A stretch of 64,000 nucleotides of DNA from Nitrosococcus wardiae (GTDB lineage: Bacteria; Pseudomonadota; Gammaproteobacteria; Nitrosococcales; Nitrosococcaceae). The stretch covers positions 1,569,659 through 1,633,658 of the forward strand of contig NZ_CP038033.1 of assembly GCF_004421105.1 (NCBI RefSeq). Reading direction: 5' to 3'. Each line of letters opens with the position of its first letter. Position 1 is the stretch's first letter. Both the position numbers and the translations under genes were made by a program. Below, in pieces: positions 49,215-58,457 of the stretch. The notes under the pieces are model-generated. The model ran no database searches, was not told the origin of the DNA, and saw only the letters and a list, made by a program, of their open reading frames with translations.

Positions 49215-49504
49215 AAACGCTGCTCCCACGGATGAAGAAATACATTTATATAGCCCTTAATCAATCATTTGTCGCTATCTAACGACAATTTTTTTAAGCC
49301 TCCTATTAACCTAAAAAAAACTAACCATTACCTTATCCTTGGTATCTCACATTTTTATTTATTGAGGAGTACCAATTAAAATAAACCAAACAAAAATGTT
49401 TCTAAAAAGAGACAAATTAATAAAAAATAATTTTTATTTAACTAAGTAATTGAAATCAGATATTTGTATATATTTTGGCGCAAATAATACCTAAGGAGAC
49501 ATGC

Positions 49505-50715
49505 TTACTTAATTTGGTAAAAGAATTTAACCACTCTTTTCTCGGTTGCTCGAACAGCATCCCTATAACACCTCTTAGCCTTTATCATTTTCCCTTTGCG
49601 CCTTTCCAGCGTTTTGTCAACGGCAATGATAATTGGAAAATTCGCAGGTAATAACGCTACCAATACGTTCAACCCCGCTCTCAGTCGCCGGCAGCGGGTA
49701 CTTTCGCGGAGTTTGCCATTTTGGCGCACCAAGTTCAGTGCCATGCGTCGGATCAACGCCAGGTTCTCCGGGGCAGGGTCGATGCGGGTGCGGTTAGCGT
49801 CCTCACCAAAGTGTACATCCAGGAGCTAATGCTGTTGATTTTCAATGCACCAATGGGCGCGTACGCTGTGAGCAAAGCGCTCTAGGTCAGTGCCTGAACA
49901 CAGAAAATAGCTGACCTTATCCCCCCCCTTTCACGTCGGCTCTCAACCAACCCCAATGCGCTTAAGCCCGCCCACTCCTGACGCCCCTCCAACCAATCGA
50001 GCTGATCGCTCAACGCATAACGGCGCGTCTCGATGCGACCGTGGTCTTTTTCCACCGTCTCTAGGGTCTGCAAATGCCCAGCGTCAAATTCGCTGCTCAA
50101 CCACAGGCTCACGTCCTCATAAAGCTGGGGGTGATTTTCTTTGAGCGCCAGCACATAGTCCGCCCCACCCTCGATAATCTGTCCGGCGATCTTCTTCTGC
50201 CAGCCCGCCGCATCAATCGTTATTTTCGCCCCGCTCAGATCCAGCAGCGCGAGCAGCTGCGGAATCGCCGTGATTTCATTGGCCTTATCCGCCACCGGCA
50301 GCTGCGCCAATACCCACCGCGCCTGACTGGCAAAAGCACTCATCAGATGCACCGGGCCCTTCGCCCCGCATCGTCTTTCCATCTACCGCAATGTGCTCAC
50401 CGCCAAGACTCGGCAGCGCCACCTCCACCCACCTCATGAACGCCTCACGAAACGCCCCCGGGTTAACTCGACCCATCACCTCGCTGAGCGTATCGTGCGA
50501 GGGAATGCCGTTGGGCAACTCCAGAAAACCCCTCAACCACGTTTCCCGTTCTTAGGCAAAAAGCTCCACCCCTACCCAGTCCTCGACCCCGCTGAGCTGC
50601 GCACAGAGCGTGATCATGACAATGTCCTGGAGCTTGTGCAGCTTGTTTTTCGTTTCTCGACGCGGGTCAGGCAAACTCTCAAAATAGGGCTGCGGGTTGG
50701 GAAGCATTGCGGTCA
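49505..50715 (-). pseudogene. ISAs1-family transposase, multiply broken
   Basis: In pieces the - strand reads FESLPDPRRETKNKLHKLQD, a stop in GVELFA, then LRGFLELPNGIPSHDTLSEV, HIAVDGKTMRG (first catalytic Asp), ITIDAAGWQKKIAGQIIEGG, ADYVLALKENHP and a later ALIRRMALNLVRQNGKLRES. The frame is lost near 50370 and 49900. The last 50 codons before 49505 (LPANFPIIIAVDKTLERRKG onward) do not fit ISAs1 and look like a join to another sequence. Confidence 0.82.
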
Positions 50716-51505
50716 CCTTCTAACGATCAAACAGGGAGAAAATAGTTTAACGCTTAAACCACATAGCGCGATTGCTCTGCTTTTAGCCAAGTCGTCATTC
50801 TCATAACCGATGCAAATGCCGATAAATTTGCTATAATTATAGCGCTCCAAGCGCAAAAACGCGCGCAAGCCCAACCCAATAGGATTGCGTTGGGCTTTGG
50901 CGGCCCGAGCTTGGCAACGCTCAATCCCGAAAATTGCTTGATCCCGCGGTGATATTCCTCAATTGTCCAGACGCGCTCAGCCAGCGACAGCCGTAGCAGG
51001 CCTGTCATCTGCAGGGCATGGGTTGCCCAGTGTGGCGTGTCACCGTCTGGGGTAACCCCCCGAAACACTTTAATTAACCCATAGCCCTTGAGATGGACAA
51101 TGCTTCCGGCTTCATCCAGAGCCAAACGACTGACGGGGACTTTGCCTTGATAATTTTGACTGACCAAGCGATTGGCTTTCAGCTGGGTCAGCCAAATCCA
51201 GCCGTAGCCGCGAATCGCCTTCAGATTGGCCAGGCTGGGCATACCCGCTATAAACACAACGCCCTCAGGCTCAAAACCGCGCTCCCGCGCACTCTGGAGC
51301 AGCGCCAGGAAGTGATCGTTTTTGGTCAGGGCATCGTGAACCTTGTCATAGAGCCGATAATCGCAGGGTAGATGACTATCCCCTTCGGTCCACAGCAGAC
51401 TTATCAGGTTGATGCCCTTCACCACGGCAGGGTGTTTGCCCGACCAGTGTCGGCTCACCAATCCCATTTTTTTAGCGTAGGGTTTATCCAACCTAGAGTC
51501 ATCGA

Positions 51506-53220
51506 ACCGACTTTCCGACCCCCCTTTGAGATTTTTCACGGATAAGCCTCCTGATAAGGCGAGCCGAGCAAGGACAGCAGTGTTCTGAGTTCTTCTTTGA
51601 GATTGATGGTCAAGAGTTGGGTGGTCTCTTGGGTGATCAAGAGTAGATGCACATCTAAAAAGAGTTCAAATACCCAGCGGGTAGTCGGCTTCTGGGTCGG
51701 TTTGCCCTTTTGATCGGGCACGCTGGCCTGATGAGCGGCGAGGGTGGTACGGATACGGCGTTCCAGGGCCGAGTAAACCAGGAGGCAAACCGTCATGACC
51801 ATCAAAAGCGCCATGAGGCGCTCGACCTTTTTGAGAAAGAGGGTGGAGGCGAGGAACATGGGATCCTTGAGGAACTTAAAGCCGTTTTCTGCGATCGCCT
51901 GCGCCTTGTAAGTTGTGAGTATCTCCTGGTCACTGAGGGTTTTATTATCGAGCTCATTGGTCGCAAGGATGAATAAAGAAGCCCGGGTAAGACGTTCTTG
52001 GTAATAGGCGACAGGCGCCGCCAGACTCCCTTGGAGGCGGTAACGGGTTCTTTGGGAAGGGCTGTCTTTGGGGGGTCGCCCAGGCTGAGTGTAATGCACA
52101 CGTTCCGTGACACTGGCCTCATGGACCTTCAGCACCTTCAGCCCCTTTTGGAAGGCCTCCAGAGCCTTTCTGGCATCCGGCTCACAAACAAAATCTCGAC
52201 GACAAAGGCTTTCGAAGGCTTTGCGTTCGGCTTCCGTGGCCTTCATCAGTTGCCGGGTCAGCGTTTTGCCAGCCCGTAGCTCAGCTGCTTCAGAATGGAT
52301 CAGTAACCAACGCTGCGGCACGCCGGCATACTCACTGCTCAGCGCGGCATATCGATAACCCTCAACGAGGGGAGATAACGCCTGGGGGTCGACTTCCTCC
52401 AAACGTTTTTTGACTTCCGTCAGCGTGGCCGGAACACGCATGACCCATTTGAGGCGGGCATGCTCATGGGCTTGTAAGGCCGGAGCGCTATACCCCGCGC
52501 TATCCTTAACCAGCGTTCCGATACCTACAGTGCACAGCTGCTCGATGGGGGTGTTCACCGAACGGCACAACGTCTGAGTATCGTTCTGGTTCCCATCAAG
52601 CACTTGCATCGCCACCGGCAGACAGCCCTGGTGCTCATGAATCAGCTCCAGTGCCACCTGAGTGAGATCCGGTTTACTGTCGCGGCTATATCCTCGAGTG
52701 ATGTGCACGATCCCAGCCTCGGGTAAGGGCGGATTATCGCTATTAGATTCCCCATCCACATGAAAGCTCGTGATGTCCTGGTGCCCCACCTTGGGGGTCA
52801 GTCCCAAGCGCTTCACTGCCCGCGCGGCAATCAAGCTATACACTTCACTCACCCCAGCGTTATGGAGGGCATCCAGGGCTTTGCCCAACGTGTCGTCATT
52901 GAGTTGCTCAGCCCTCACCCCTTCTCCAATCAACCTCTCTGTGGGTTTGTTTCGAAAAAAGTGGGGCGTCAGGTAGAGCCGGCGGTTCGCAAATCCAAGA
53001 CCATTGAGAACCATCGCTTTGACGGCTTGCCCTACGGTGACTTGGCGTTGCTCAAAATCTTGAGCAATGACTTGATCGAGCAGCTCGCCAATGCCGAGCT
53101 CATCAAACACCCCGGCCACCAAGCCCAAGTGCTCTATCGTTTTCGTTTCATAAGTCGTGCTCATGCTCTTAGCATGGCACTGAAACTTGAAATTCTCAAA
53201 GGGAGGGGTCGGAAAGTCGG
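51506..53220 (-). mobile_element. Intact IS1634-type insertion sequence
   Basis: Ends: CCGACTTTCCGACCCCCCTT at 51507 and its inverse GGTCGGAAAGTCGG at 53207-53220. ATCGA is duplicated on both sides (51501-51505 and 53221-53225), with one extra A at the left end. The target, GTCATCGATGAC, is a perfect palindrome in the host transposase gene. The single gene inside is full length. Remnants of related elements are at 19288 and 47447. Confidence 0.9.
51536..53164 (-). CDS. IS1634-family transposase
   Basis: A protein of 542 residues. The N-terminal region begins TTYETKTIEHLGLVAGVFDE and continues to LNDDTLGKALDALHNAGVSE. The DDE core includes DITSFHVDGESN (first Asp) and VKDSAGYSAPAL (second), and the Glu lies in IAENGFKFLKDPMFLAST, which resembles the YREKW-like region. 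The C-terminus ends LLSLLGSPYQEAYP. It should catalyse cut-and-paste transposition. No internal stops or frameshifts, so the element may still be active. Confidence 0.9.
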   Translation of the reverse strand: MSTTYETKTIEHLGLVAGVFDELGIGELLDQVIAQDFEQRQVTVGQAVKAMVLNGLGFANRRLYLTPHFFRNKPTERLIGEGVRAEQLNDDTLGKALDALHNAGVSEVYSLIAARAVKRLGLTPKVGHQDITSFHVDGESNSDNPPLPEAGIVHITRGYSRDSKPDLTQVALELIHEHQGCLPVAMQVLDGNQNDTQTLCRSVNTPIEQLCTVGIGTLVKDSAGYSAPALQAHEHARLKWVMRVPATLTEVKKRLEEVDPQALSPLVEGYRYAALSSEYAGVPQRWLLIHSEAAELRAGKTLTRQLMKATEAERKAFESLCRRDFVCEPDARKALEAFQKGLKVLKVHEASVTERVHYTQPGRPPKDSPSQRTRYRLQGSLAAPVAYYQERLTRASLFILATNELDNKTLSDQEILTTYKAQAIAENGFKFLKDPMFLASTLFLKKVERLMALLMVMTVCLLVYSALERRIRTTLAAHQASVPDQKGKPTQKPTTRWVFELFLDVHLLLITQETTQLLTINLKEELRTLLSLLGSPYQEAYP

Positions 53221-53445
53221 ATCGATGACTAATAACCCCCTCTTCAGTTGCACATGGGGCTTAACCTCCTTCCACAGTTGCTCGGGCGAGGGCTCCAAGC
53301 GATGCAGCAAGCGCGTCAACGCATCATGAGCCGGTCGATTGGTTTGCTCAGGTTGCACGCGAGCTGCCTCCGTGTATGTGTAGGTACGAGGGGTGGCTAT
53401 CAGAAAATCGATGTAAGAATAATCGTCGCATTTGGCTGGATTCAT

Positions 53446-53846
53446 TCGATAGTTTATCCTTAATCCATTTCAACTGCGTAACTCCTAACTATATGGCTCT
53501 ATCTGCAGCAGAGTTGCTCGTCATCGCAGAGGCAAGCAGGACAAGGGGAAACCGGCCGCCTCTTTGAAAAAAATAGCAAAAATTTTGCCAGCATGCTTGC
53601 TATCAAAACGGAAGGGGCATTGTCGCCGGGTGGCGTTCAAGGAATTATTTGCCCACGTTCTGCGGAGGGAATCCTGCGTCAAGTTGAGGTCACTCAAACC
53701 GCTTTCGCTTTGCTTCAATGGCAAAGGAGTAAGGTGTTGAGGGCATAAGTCCAGGTGTTGATCTCAGCGAGGGACTAAAGAGTTACCCCAGCCCCTGAAC
53801 TTACACCCTCTTCTCATCAACAGAGTCTCAGTGCCCCTAATTTCCT
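53446..53846. other. 401 bp without a recognisable gene
   Basis: Contains AACTGCGTAACTCCTAAC at about 53468-53485, whose inverse TTTAGGAGTTACGCAG occurs near 55681-55697; these may be terminal repeats of a lost IS. A + strand frame at 53580-53745 reads GALSPGGVQGIICPRSAEGI but has no known family. No promoter or RNA was recognised. Confidence 0.35.
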
Positions 53847-54725
53847 TTAGAAGTCCAATTTGATGCTAGCTTGGTAAAAATCGCCGGACACCTGATCTTT
53901 GAGATCGAACCCCCCGGCAAAGCGCAAGGCGATGTGCATGGGCAATGCAAATTCGATATAAGGGCCGATCCAATTGTAGACTGTCCCCGTGTCACCAGTG
54001 AGGCGATTCTTATGCTGCCGCAAATGCTCCCAGTGGACGCCCATGGAATTAACCGGGACATTGTCAAGCTGAAACAGGGCCGGTTTAACGCCGGCATTTA
54101 CCCAGTTATGGATAAAGTCCCTCGGCCGATCGCCCCGGGTGGCCATATAGTAGGCAAAGTAAATCTGCCCGCTGAAAAAATCATCGTCATAGGTGGCGGT
54201 GATATTGGGCACCACGCCTTCCCCCGCCCGGATATTTTCGCCGACCACATTACTGGAGAGTAAGGCGCCGTTCAGCATACCAATTTGAGGGGCGATGCTG
54301 AGGGCATCATTAAGGAAGCGGAAATTCAGACCTGCGCCTACTTCGGTCCATAAGCCGGTGCCGCCTGCAGTGACTTGGGTTCCGTCTGGTCCTGCAACTA
54401 CTGAGCTTTGGCCAAAATTGGGATTGGTCCAGAGCCAGGTATAGAAGGAAAAGTCGATGTTAGGGGCAATTTCATAGCCGGCATCGAGAATGGTTTGAAA
54501 ACCAAAAAAGGTATCTTGTTTGAGGGTAACGCCGCCGTGGAACTTCTCCATTTCAAAACCGCCGCTTTTGCTTTCGTTTTGCTCTTCAAGGGCAGCGACT
54601 TTGGCTTCTAGCGCTTCTAATTGCGCCCGGGTGCGCCTTAGCTCTTCGCTGTCTGTTTGAGCGAAAGCTGTGGTTGAGATGCTGGTAATAGTGAGAAATG
54701 CAAAATATATTTTTAGTTTTCTCAT
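53847..54725 (-). CDS. Outer-membrane beta-barrel protein with N-terminal coiled coil
   Basis: A protein of 292 residues. The signal peptide ends TTAFAQ (about residues 1-23). A short coiled coil follows (ELRRTRAQLEALEAKVAALE). The rest is rich in alternating hydrophobic strands with aromatic girdles and ends in Phe (ASIKLDF), the usual outer-membrane assembly signal. It resembles uncharacterised porin-like proteins (DUF6733-like) rather than a named porin. The coiled coil suggests trimerisation or periplasmic spacing. The gene stands alone between IS debris. Transport substrate unknown. Confidence 0.7.
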   Translation of the reverse strand: MRKLKIYFAFLTITSISTTAFAQTDSEELRRTRAQLEALEAKVAALEEQNESKSGGFEMEKFHGGVTLKQDTFFGFQTILDAGYEIAPNIDFSFYTWLWTNPNFGQSSVVAGPDGTQVTAGGTGLWTEVGAGLNFRFLNDALSIAPQIGMLNGALLSSNVVGENIRAGEGVVPNITATYDDDFFSGQIYFAYYMATRGDRPRDFIHNWVNAGVKPALFQLDNVPVNSMGVHWEHLRQHKNRLTGDTGTVYNWIGPYIEFALPMHIALRFAGGFDLKDQVSGDFYQASIKLDF

Positions 54726-55090
54726 GGCTTTTTATGCCTCTTTAAGCTTATATTTTAAATTTCGCTTGTTCCTAATAGTTCGGACAGTTTTTAAAAACAT
54801 TCAATGAGCTATTATTCATGAACGAGTGAAATGCAGGTTAAGACTGCCCTTAAGCCACATTTTGTCCGGTAAGTCTATGATTGTTGGCAACAAGCTCGCC
54901 CAAAACAGTCCGAAGTATTGTGTTTCTAATTGATAATCTTTAAATTAATGATTTTAGATCTCCTCTGTATTTTTATTATCAAAATGCCTCACCGCCTTTC
55001 GAGACTGCGAGGCACTCCCCTGAAATATAAATTTATTCTCGATAGATTAAAACAGCGAAGACCCCTCTAGTTCTTTTGTTTTATCCTACT
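54726..55090. other. 365 bp AT-rich region upstream of the barrel gene
   Basis: It should contain the promoter of the - strand outer-membrane gene. I see AT-rich stretches (for example near 54730-54780) but cannot fix boxes. No gene, repeat or riboswitch was recognised. Confidence 0.3.
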
Positions 55091-55660
55091 GCTGTCTCAT
55101 AAATTTCCACGAAAGCTGCAAGGATGCCTGAAGAAGTAGAGCTTCCGGTTTTATTGCCTCGCTTCGTAGTAATGTTTGAAGTCGTGCTGCTCAAACCGAT
55201 TACACGGGAGCAGTCGAATAATCTGAAGGCTGCGGTCTATGTCTTTGAATCCGGTGCGGCACAGAGCGACGAGGCGGTTTCGGCCCTTGGCGCTCGTCAG
55301 TTCGATGGTCTGAGCGCTGGTCAGACCCTTGGATTTATCGACTTTACGGCGTTCAACCACGCGATAGCAGGCCTTTTTACGTTGGCGTGTGATAAAGAAA
55401 GATGCCCGTGGTATTGAGTTGATGATACCAAGCGTAATCGGTATAGCTCCGATTGTTACATAGCTTCCGGCCCTCATGGTGCCGGTTTGCCAGAGCCTTG
55501 AATTCATGTCTCGGGACCCGTTTGAGTCACTGAGAAAATACGGTATATATGATGCGCCAAAGCTTGAACTCCTTCTTGTTCTTCAATGACTTGCCATGAT
55601 TTCATTGCATCAAAACAAGTGGGTTTTCAGGCTTTTTTCGTTAATATCCTTAGTGGGACA
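55091..55660 (-). repeat. Internally deleted IS4-type derivative (copy 1)
   Basis: The left part keeps the IS4-type 5' end also seen at 13735-14270 (terminal region, TTG start, CGGGACCCGTTTGAGTCACT, ANRHHEG). It then jumps to a later segment of the transposase (WYHQLNT, FITRQRKKACYRVVERRKVD, LTSAQTIELTSAK). The missing piece is the catalytic core. The same kind of join appears at 57500-57870, so this looks like a non-autonomous derivative and not random decay. Confidence 0.65.
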
Positions 55661-56139
55661 GTAGTGATTTTATCCCTTTAGTTTAGGAGTTACGCAGGCT
55701 TCTAAACCATCAACAAGTTACAAATCCAACTGCGTAATTCTTATAATTTTTATTCCTGCTAATGGAACGAGCACTATAGATTCTAACTTTGTCCCCAGAT
55801 TGGGGATAATAAGATAGCAGAAGCTGTCTATCAAGTATTTTTAAATGAATCAATTGCTTTAATTTGATAATTGAACTATGTTCTCATTTAAATAATTGTA
55901 TTAAATGAAAGAATTCCTTCTTATATAATTCCATGTTTTGAGGAGAAGGGTTTTGTGATTTATCTGCCCCCCGCCGGATTTCTGGTGGCAGACGGAGTCG
56001 GAAAGCAAGGCAACTTACGGCATTTTTGGTAGGACTACTCAAAAAGTAATGCTGCTCAGGATTGTCGTATGATTTCTTGGTGGTAATGACAAATGAAAAA
56101 TTTGCTTGCTCCGATAGGATTGGCTAGTTTTTTCGAAAA
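55661..56139. other. 479 bp AT-rich gap between IS remnants
   Basis: No gene recognised. It includes the TTTAGGAGTTACGCAG sequence near 55681 (inverse near 53470) and a CCGCCGGATTTCTGG / GGCAGACGGAGTCGG GC-rich patch at about 55968-56004, whose origin I cannot assign. Confidence 0.3.
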
Positions 56140-56540
56140 CGAAAGGGTGGGACGAACCCAGCGCGAGACGCCTGGCGCGAGATACAGTTAAACTGTTCGA
56201 TGGCATGAGTTTGCCCCGAGCCTTTGGGACAAATTTGATGCTGCGCCGGGGGAATAATGCCCCGCTAGACCTTCCAGTGGAAAAAGGGGCCTACTGGCGA
56301 TGGCTTACCGGGAGGCGCTGCCATAGCTCACGGGTACTGCCCCGTGAGCGGTCGCCGATATAGAAGGCCAATACTTGGCATGAGCGTGGATAGAGCGCTA
56401 GCAAGAGCCTTTGCTTGTGCCCACAAAGCTCCACAATTCATTGGCTTGGGCTTCCAGACAAAGGAATTCAAGGACCTGATCAGGTGAGGTCGGTTTTTCT
56501 TAATGTGCGATAATCTGCAACGCGGGCAAGGCCATCAGAG
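56140..56540 (-). pseudogene. IS1-family transposase remnant
   Basis: In broken frames the - strand reads LEFLCLEAQANELWSFVGTS, a STOP-interrupted segment with VLAFYIGDRSRG-like bases, LWQRLPVSH-like residues, then CHRTV and LSFSKKLANP. The order matches the InsB part of IS1-type transposases and resembles the copy at 13060-13730. Many frame changes; inactive. Confidence 0.6.
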
Positions 56541-56628
56541 CGACTCCTTATAAAAATGGAGCCGCTCTGTGTTCACAAAATCAAAGCTGCTAGCCTGCTT
56601 TAACTCCTATTGCATTTAGACCTAAGAC

Positions 56629-57384
56629 TTATTGAGAGTGGAGAGGTACTCGAGCATTAACAGGTTGTTCTGGCCGGTTATTAGGATGGTGCATTACGGC
56701 TAGAAAAGCACTTACCTGCTGCGGAGAGATATGAACCGGCTGTTCGAGGATTACCCACCATACGCCTTCTGTGCAGGGGGGGGTGGTCAGAGATCCATTG
56801 TAGAGATAATAGCTCTTATCAGAGGGCAATAGCTCAGCGGCCGAGATATGGGCTTCTACCCGATGGTGCTCGCCCCTTCGCCGAGGCATAATTTCCCAGA
56901 GCTTAGCAAGAGCGGGGTTGGGGTCTTTTCCCTTGTAGAAGATGGAGATCACGGCTAAGTTGCCCTGCTCATCGGCATGGACCAAATGTCCCTCCATAGG
57001 AAATTCCTTTCCTTCCATGTGATGCTCGCTGGGTGCGTGGAAATGGACCTGTTTTAGTTCAAAGGTATGATTCCTCACTACCATGGTATTGCCAGGAGGG
57101 AAGGTAATTTGTATAGTATGGCCGTCGTTGATAATTTCGTTGGGTTCATTCGTGTAGTGGAAGCGTAGCGGGGGTAGCTGGGTCTCTGCGGCGGTGGTGC
57201 CGGTGATATTAATGGGGGATTGGTTTTTGCCCGATTGGCAAGGGGCGTATTCGGGATTTAGCTCTGCCCAGTGCGTCGGACCCGCATTCCCCACATAGTC
57301 CCAAAAAGGGGTATGTCCCGCCGCATAGGCAGTAGAAGTGGCTAATAGGCCGCCGGCCAACACAGCATACCATTGTTTTTTCAT
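56629..57384 (-). CDS. Periplasmic alpha-class carbonic anhydrase
   Basis: A protein of 251 residues. A signal peptide (AVLAGGLLATSTAYA) is followed by WDYVGNAGPTHWAEL and CQSGKNQSPINI. The zinc site lies in QVHFHAPSEHHMEGKEFPME with GHLVHAD, and the conserved LTTPPCTEGVWWVI segment closes the active site. It interconverts CO2 and bicarbonate in the periplasm, useful to an autotroph for carbon supply and pH balance. The ATG at 57384 is chosen because GAGGAGG lies about 6 bases upstream and the signal peptide then starts MKKQW; the frame is open from 57420. Full length. Flanked by IS-derived repeats on both sides. Confidence 0.94.
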   Translation of the reverse strand: MKKQWYAVLAGGLLATSTAYAAGHTPFWDYVGNAGPTHWAELNPEYAPCQSGKNQSPINITGTTAAETQLPPLRFHYTNEPNEIINDGHTIQITFPPGNTMVVRNHTFELKQVHFHAPSEHHMEGKEFPMEGHLVHADEQGNLAVISIFYKGKDPNPALAKLWEIMPRRRGEHHRVEAHISAAELLPSDKSYYLYNGSLTTPPCTEGVWWVILEQPVHISPQQVSAFLAVMHHPNNRPEQPVNARVPLHSQ

Positions 57385-57499
57385 TCTTACCTCCTCATTG
57401 CTATATCTAGATTTCAGCAATTATTGTGGGGTTTTAAATATATATCTAATATACATGAATACAAAAAGCATTCTAGGAGCATATCCACTAAAGATCAAC

Positions 57500-57870
57500 C
57501 ATTGATTACTGCTGCTCCATAAAATTTCACGAAGAGGCTCAAAGGGCGATCCAGAGGGGGTTATGAGAGGATTTCTTATGTTGGTGCCTGACAAAGAAGA
57601 TGTCTTTTGTATTGAGTTGGTGATACCAGGCAATAATTCGGTATAGCTCCGATGGAATACCGTGTGTGTAGTTTCCGCCCTCGTGGTGTTGATTTGCCAG
57701 AGCCTCGAATTCATGTCTCGGGACCCATTTGAGTCACTCAATAAATACTGTATTATGATGCGCCAAGGCCTGAGCTACTTCTTGTTATTCAATGACTTGA
57801 CATGATTTTATTGTATCAAAAACAAGTCGGTTTTCAGGCCTTTTTCGTTGCTCCTTAGTGGGGCAGATAA
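57500..57870 (-). repeat. Internally deleted IS4-type derivative (copy 2)
   Basis: It shares with 55091-55660 the 5' terminal region (CGGTTTTCAGGCCTTTTTCG), the CGGGACCC-TTTGAGTCACT segment, the ATTCGGTATAGCTCCGATGG join region and the following TGATACCA...TTGAGTTG. Divergence is moderate, so the two are old copies of the same shortened element. It sits between the carbonic anhydrase gene and ubiK. Confidence 0.65.
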
Positions 57871-57968
57871 CGGCAGTAGTGATTTGATTTTAATCGAGCA
57901 GAAGTGAAAGATGATATGGAGTATACTTACCTTCCATATGTGTTGCACCAGGCCGGAGGGATAAGTCA

Positions 57969-58292
57969 ATGATTGAACCAAAGCTTTTGGATGAGCTGGC
58001 CCGCAAGCTAGCAGGTGCCGTTCCCCCAAGTCTCCAGGATTTTCAAAAGGATCTGGAAAAGAATTTTCGTGCCGTTTTGACCAGCACGTTCGCTAAGCTT
58101 GACTTGGTTACCCGAGAAGAGTTCGATATTCAGCAAGCGGTGTTGGAGCGCACGCGGATGAAGCTAGAAGCCTTAGCGGAGCAGGTTGCTTTACTGGAAG
58201 CGCAAGCGGGTCTAAAGAAAGAACCACAAGAACAGCAGGAAGCGTTAGGGGAGAAATCGTCAGAGCCCGATGATACCGGGCCCCAGCCCTAG
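57969..58292 (+). CDS. ubiK: Ubiquinone biosynthesis accessory factor UbiK (BMFP/YqiC family)
   Basis: A protein of 107 residues. The N-terminal part has KLLDELARKLAGAVPPSLQD (an amphipathic, membrane-associating segment). The FRAVLTSTFAKLDLVTREEF core follows, then a coiled coil (RTRMKLEALAEQVALLEAQA) and a Glu/Gln-rich tail. UbiK binds UbiJ and membranes and helps the ubiquinone-making complex. GGAGGGA lies about 8 bases before the ATG. It is followed by comM after 165 bases, a common gammaproteobacterial neighbourhood. Confidence 0.9.
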   Translation: MIEPKLLDELARKLAGAVPPSLQDFQKDLEKNFRAVLTSTFAKLDLVTREEFDIQQAVLERTRMKLEALAEQVALLEAQAGLKKEPQEQQEALGEKSSEPDDTGPQP

Positions 58293-58457
58293 CTTGCTGG
58301 ACATCATTAGATTTTCTTCATCTGTAGGAGTATCAAGCGGTTATGGTCCATGATGCCGAGAGGTGCTCCTCTTTGTCTGTTGGATGCCGGGGTATTGAGT
58401 TATTTAAGGACTAAAGCAGGGATTGGTTACATGGGTATAAGAAATATCTTGTAATAG

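Larger units (their letters stand above)
50754..53445 (-). pseudogene. IS701/IS4-type transposase interrupted by an IS1634-type element
   Basis: The N-terminus is at 53226-53445 (NPAKCDDYSYIDFLIATPRT, LHRLEPSPEQLWKEVKPHVQ, then KRGLLVID). The remainder is at 50754-51505 (DDSRLDKPYAKKMGLVSRHW, GINLISLLWTEGDSHLPCDY, ending AEQSRYVV). Joined, they give a continuous DDE transposase whose catalytic DDS motif is split by the insertion. Apart from that insertion no frame break is obvious, so the host copy was probably whole when hit. Confidence 0.88.

Noticed and set aside
57945-57968. AGGCCGGAGG resembling part of a GEMM aptamer upstream of ubiK
   Set aside because: The remaining aptamer core (CTTTGCGTCC and the flanking helices) is absent; the match is just the ribosome-binding region.
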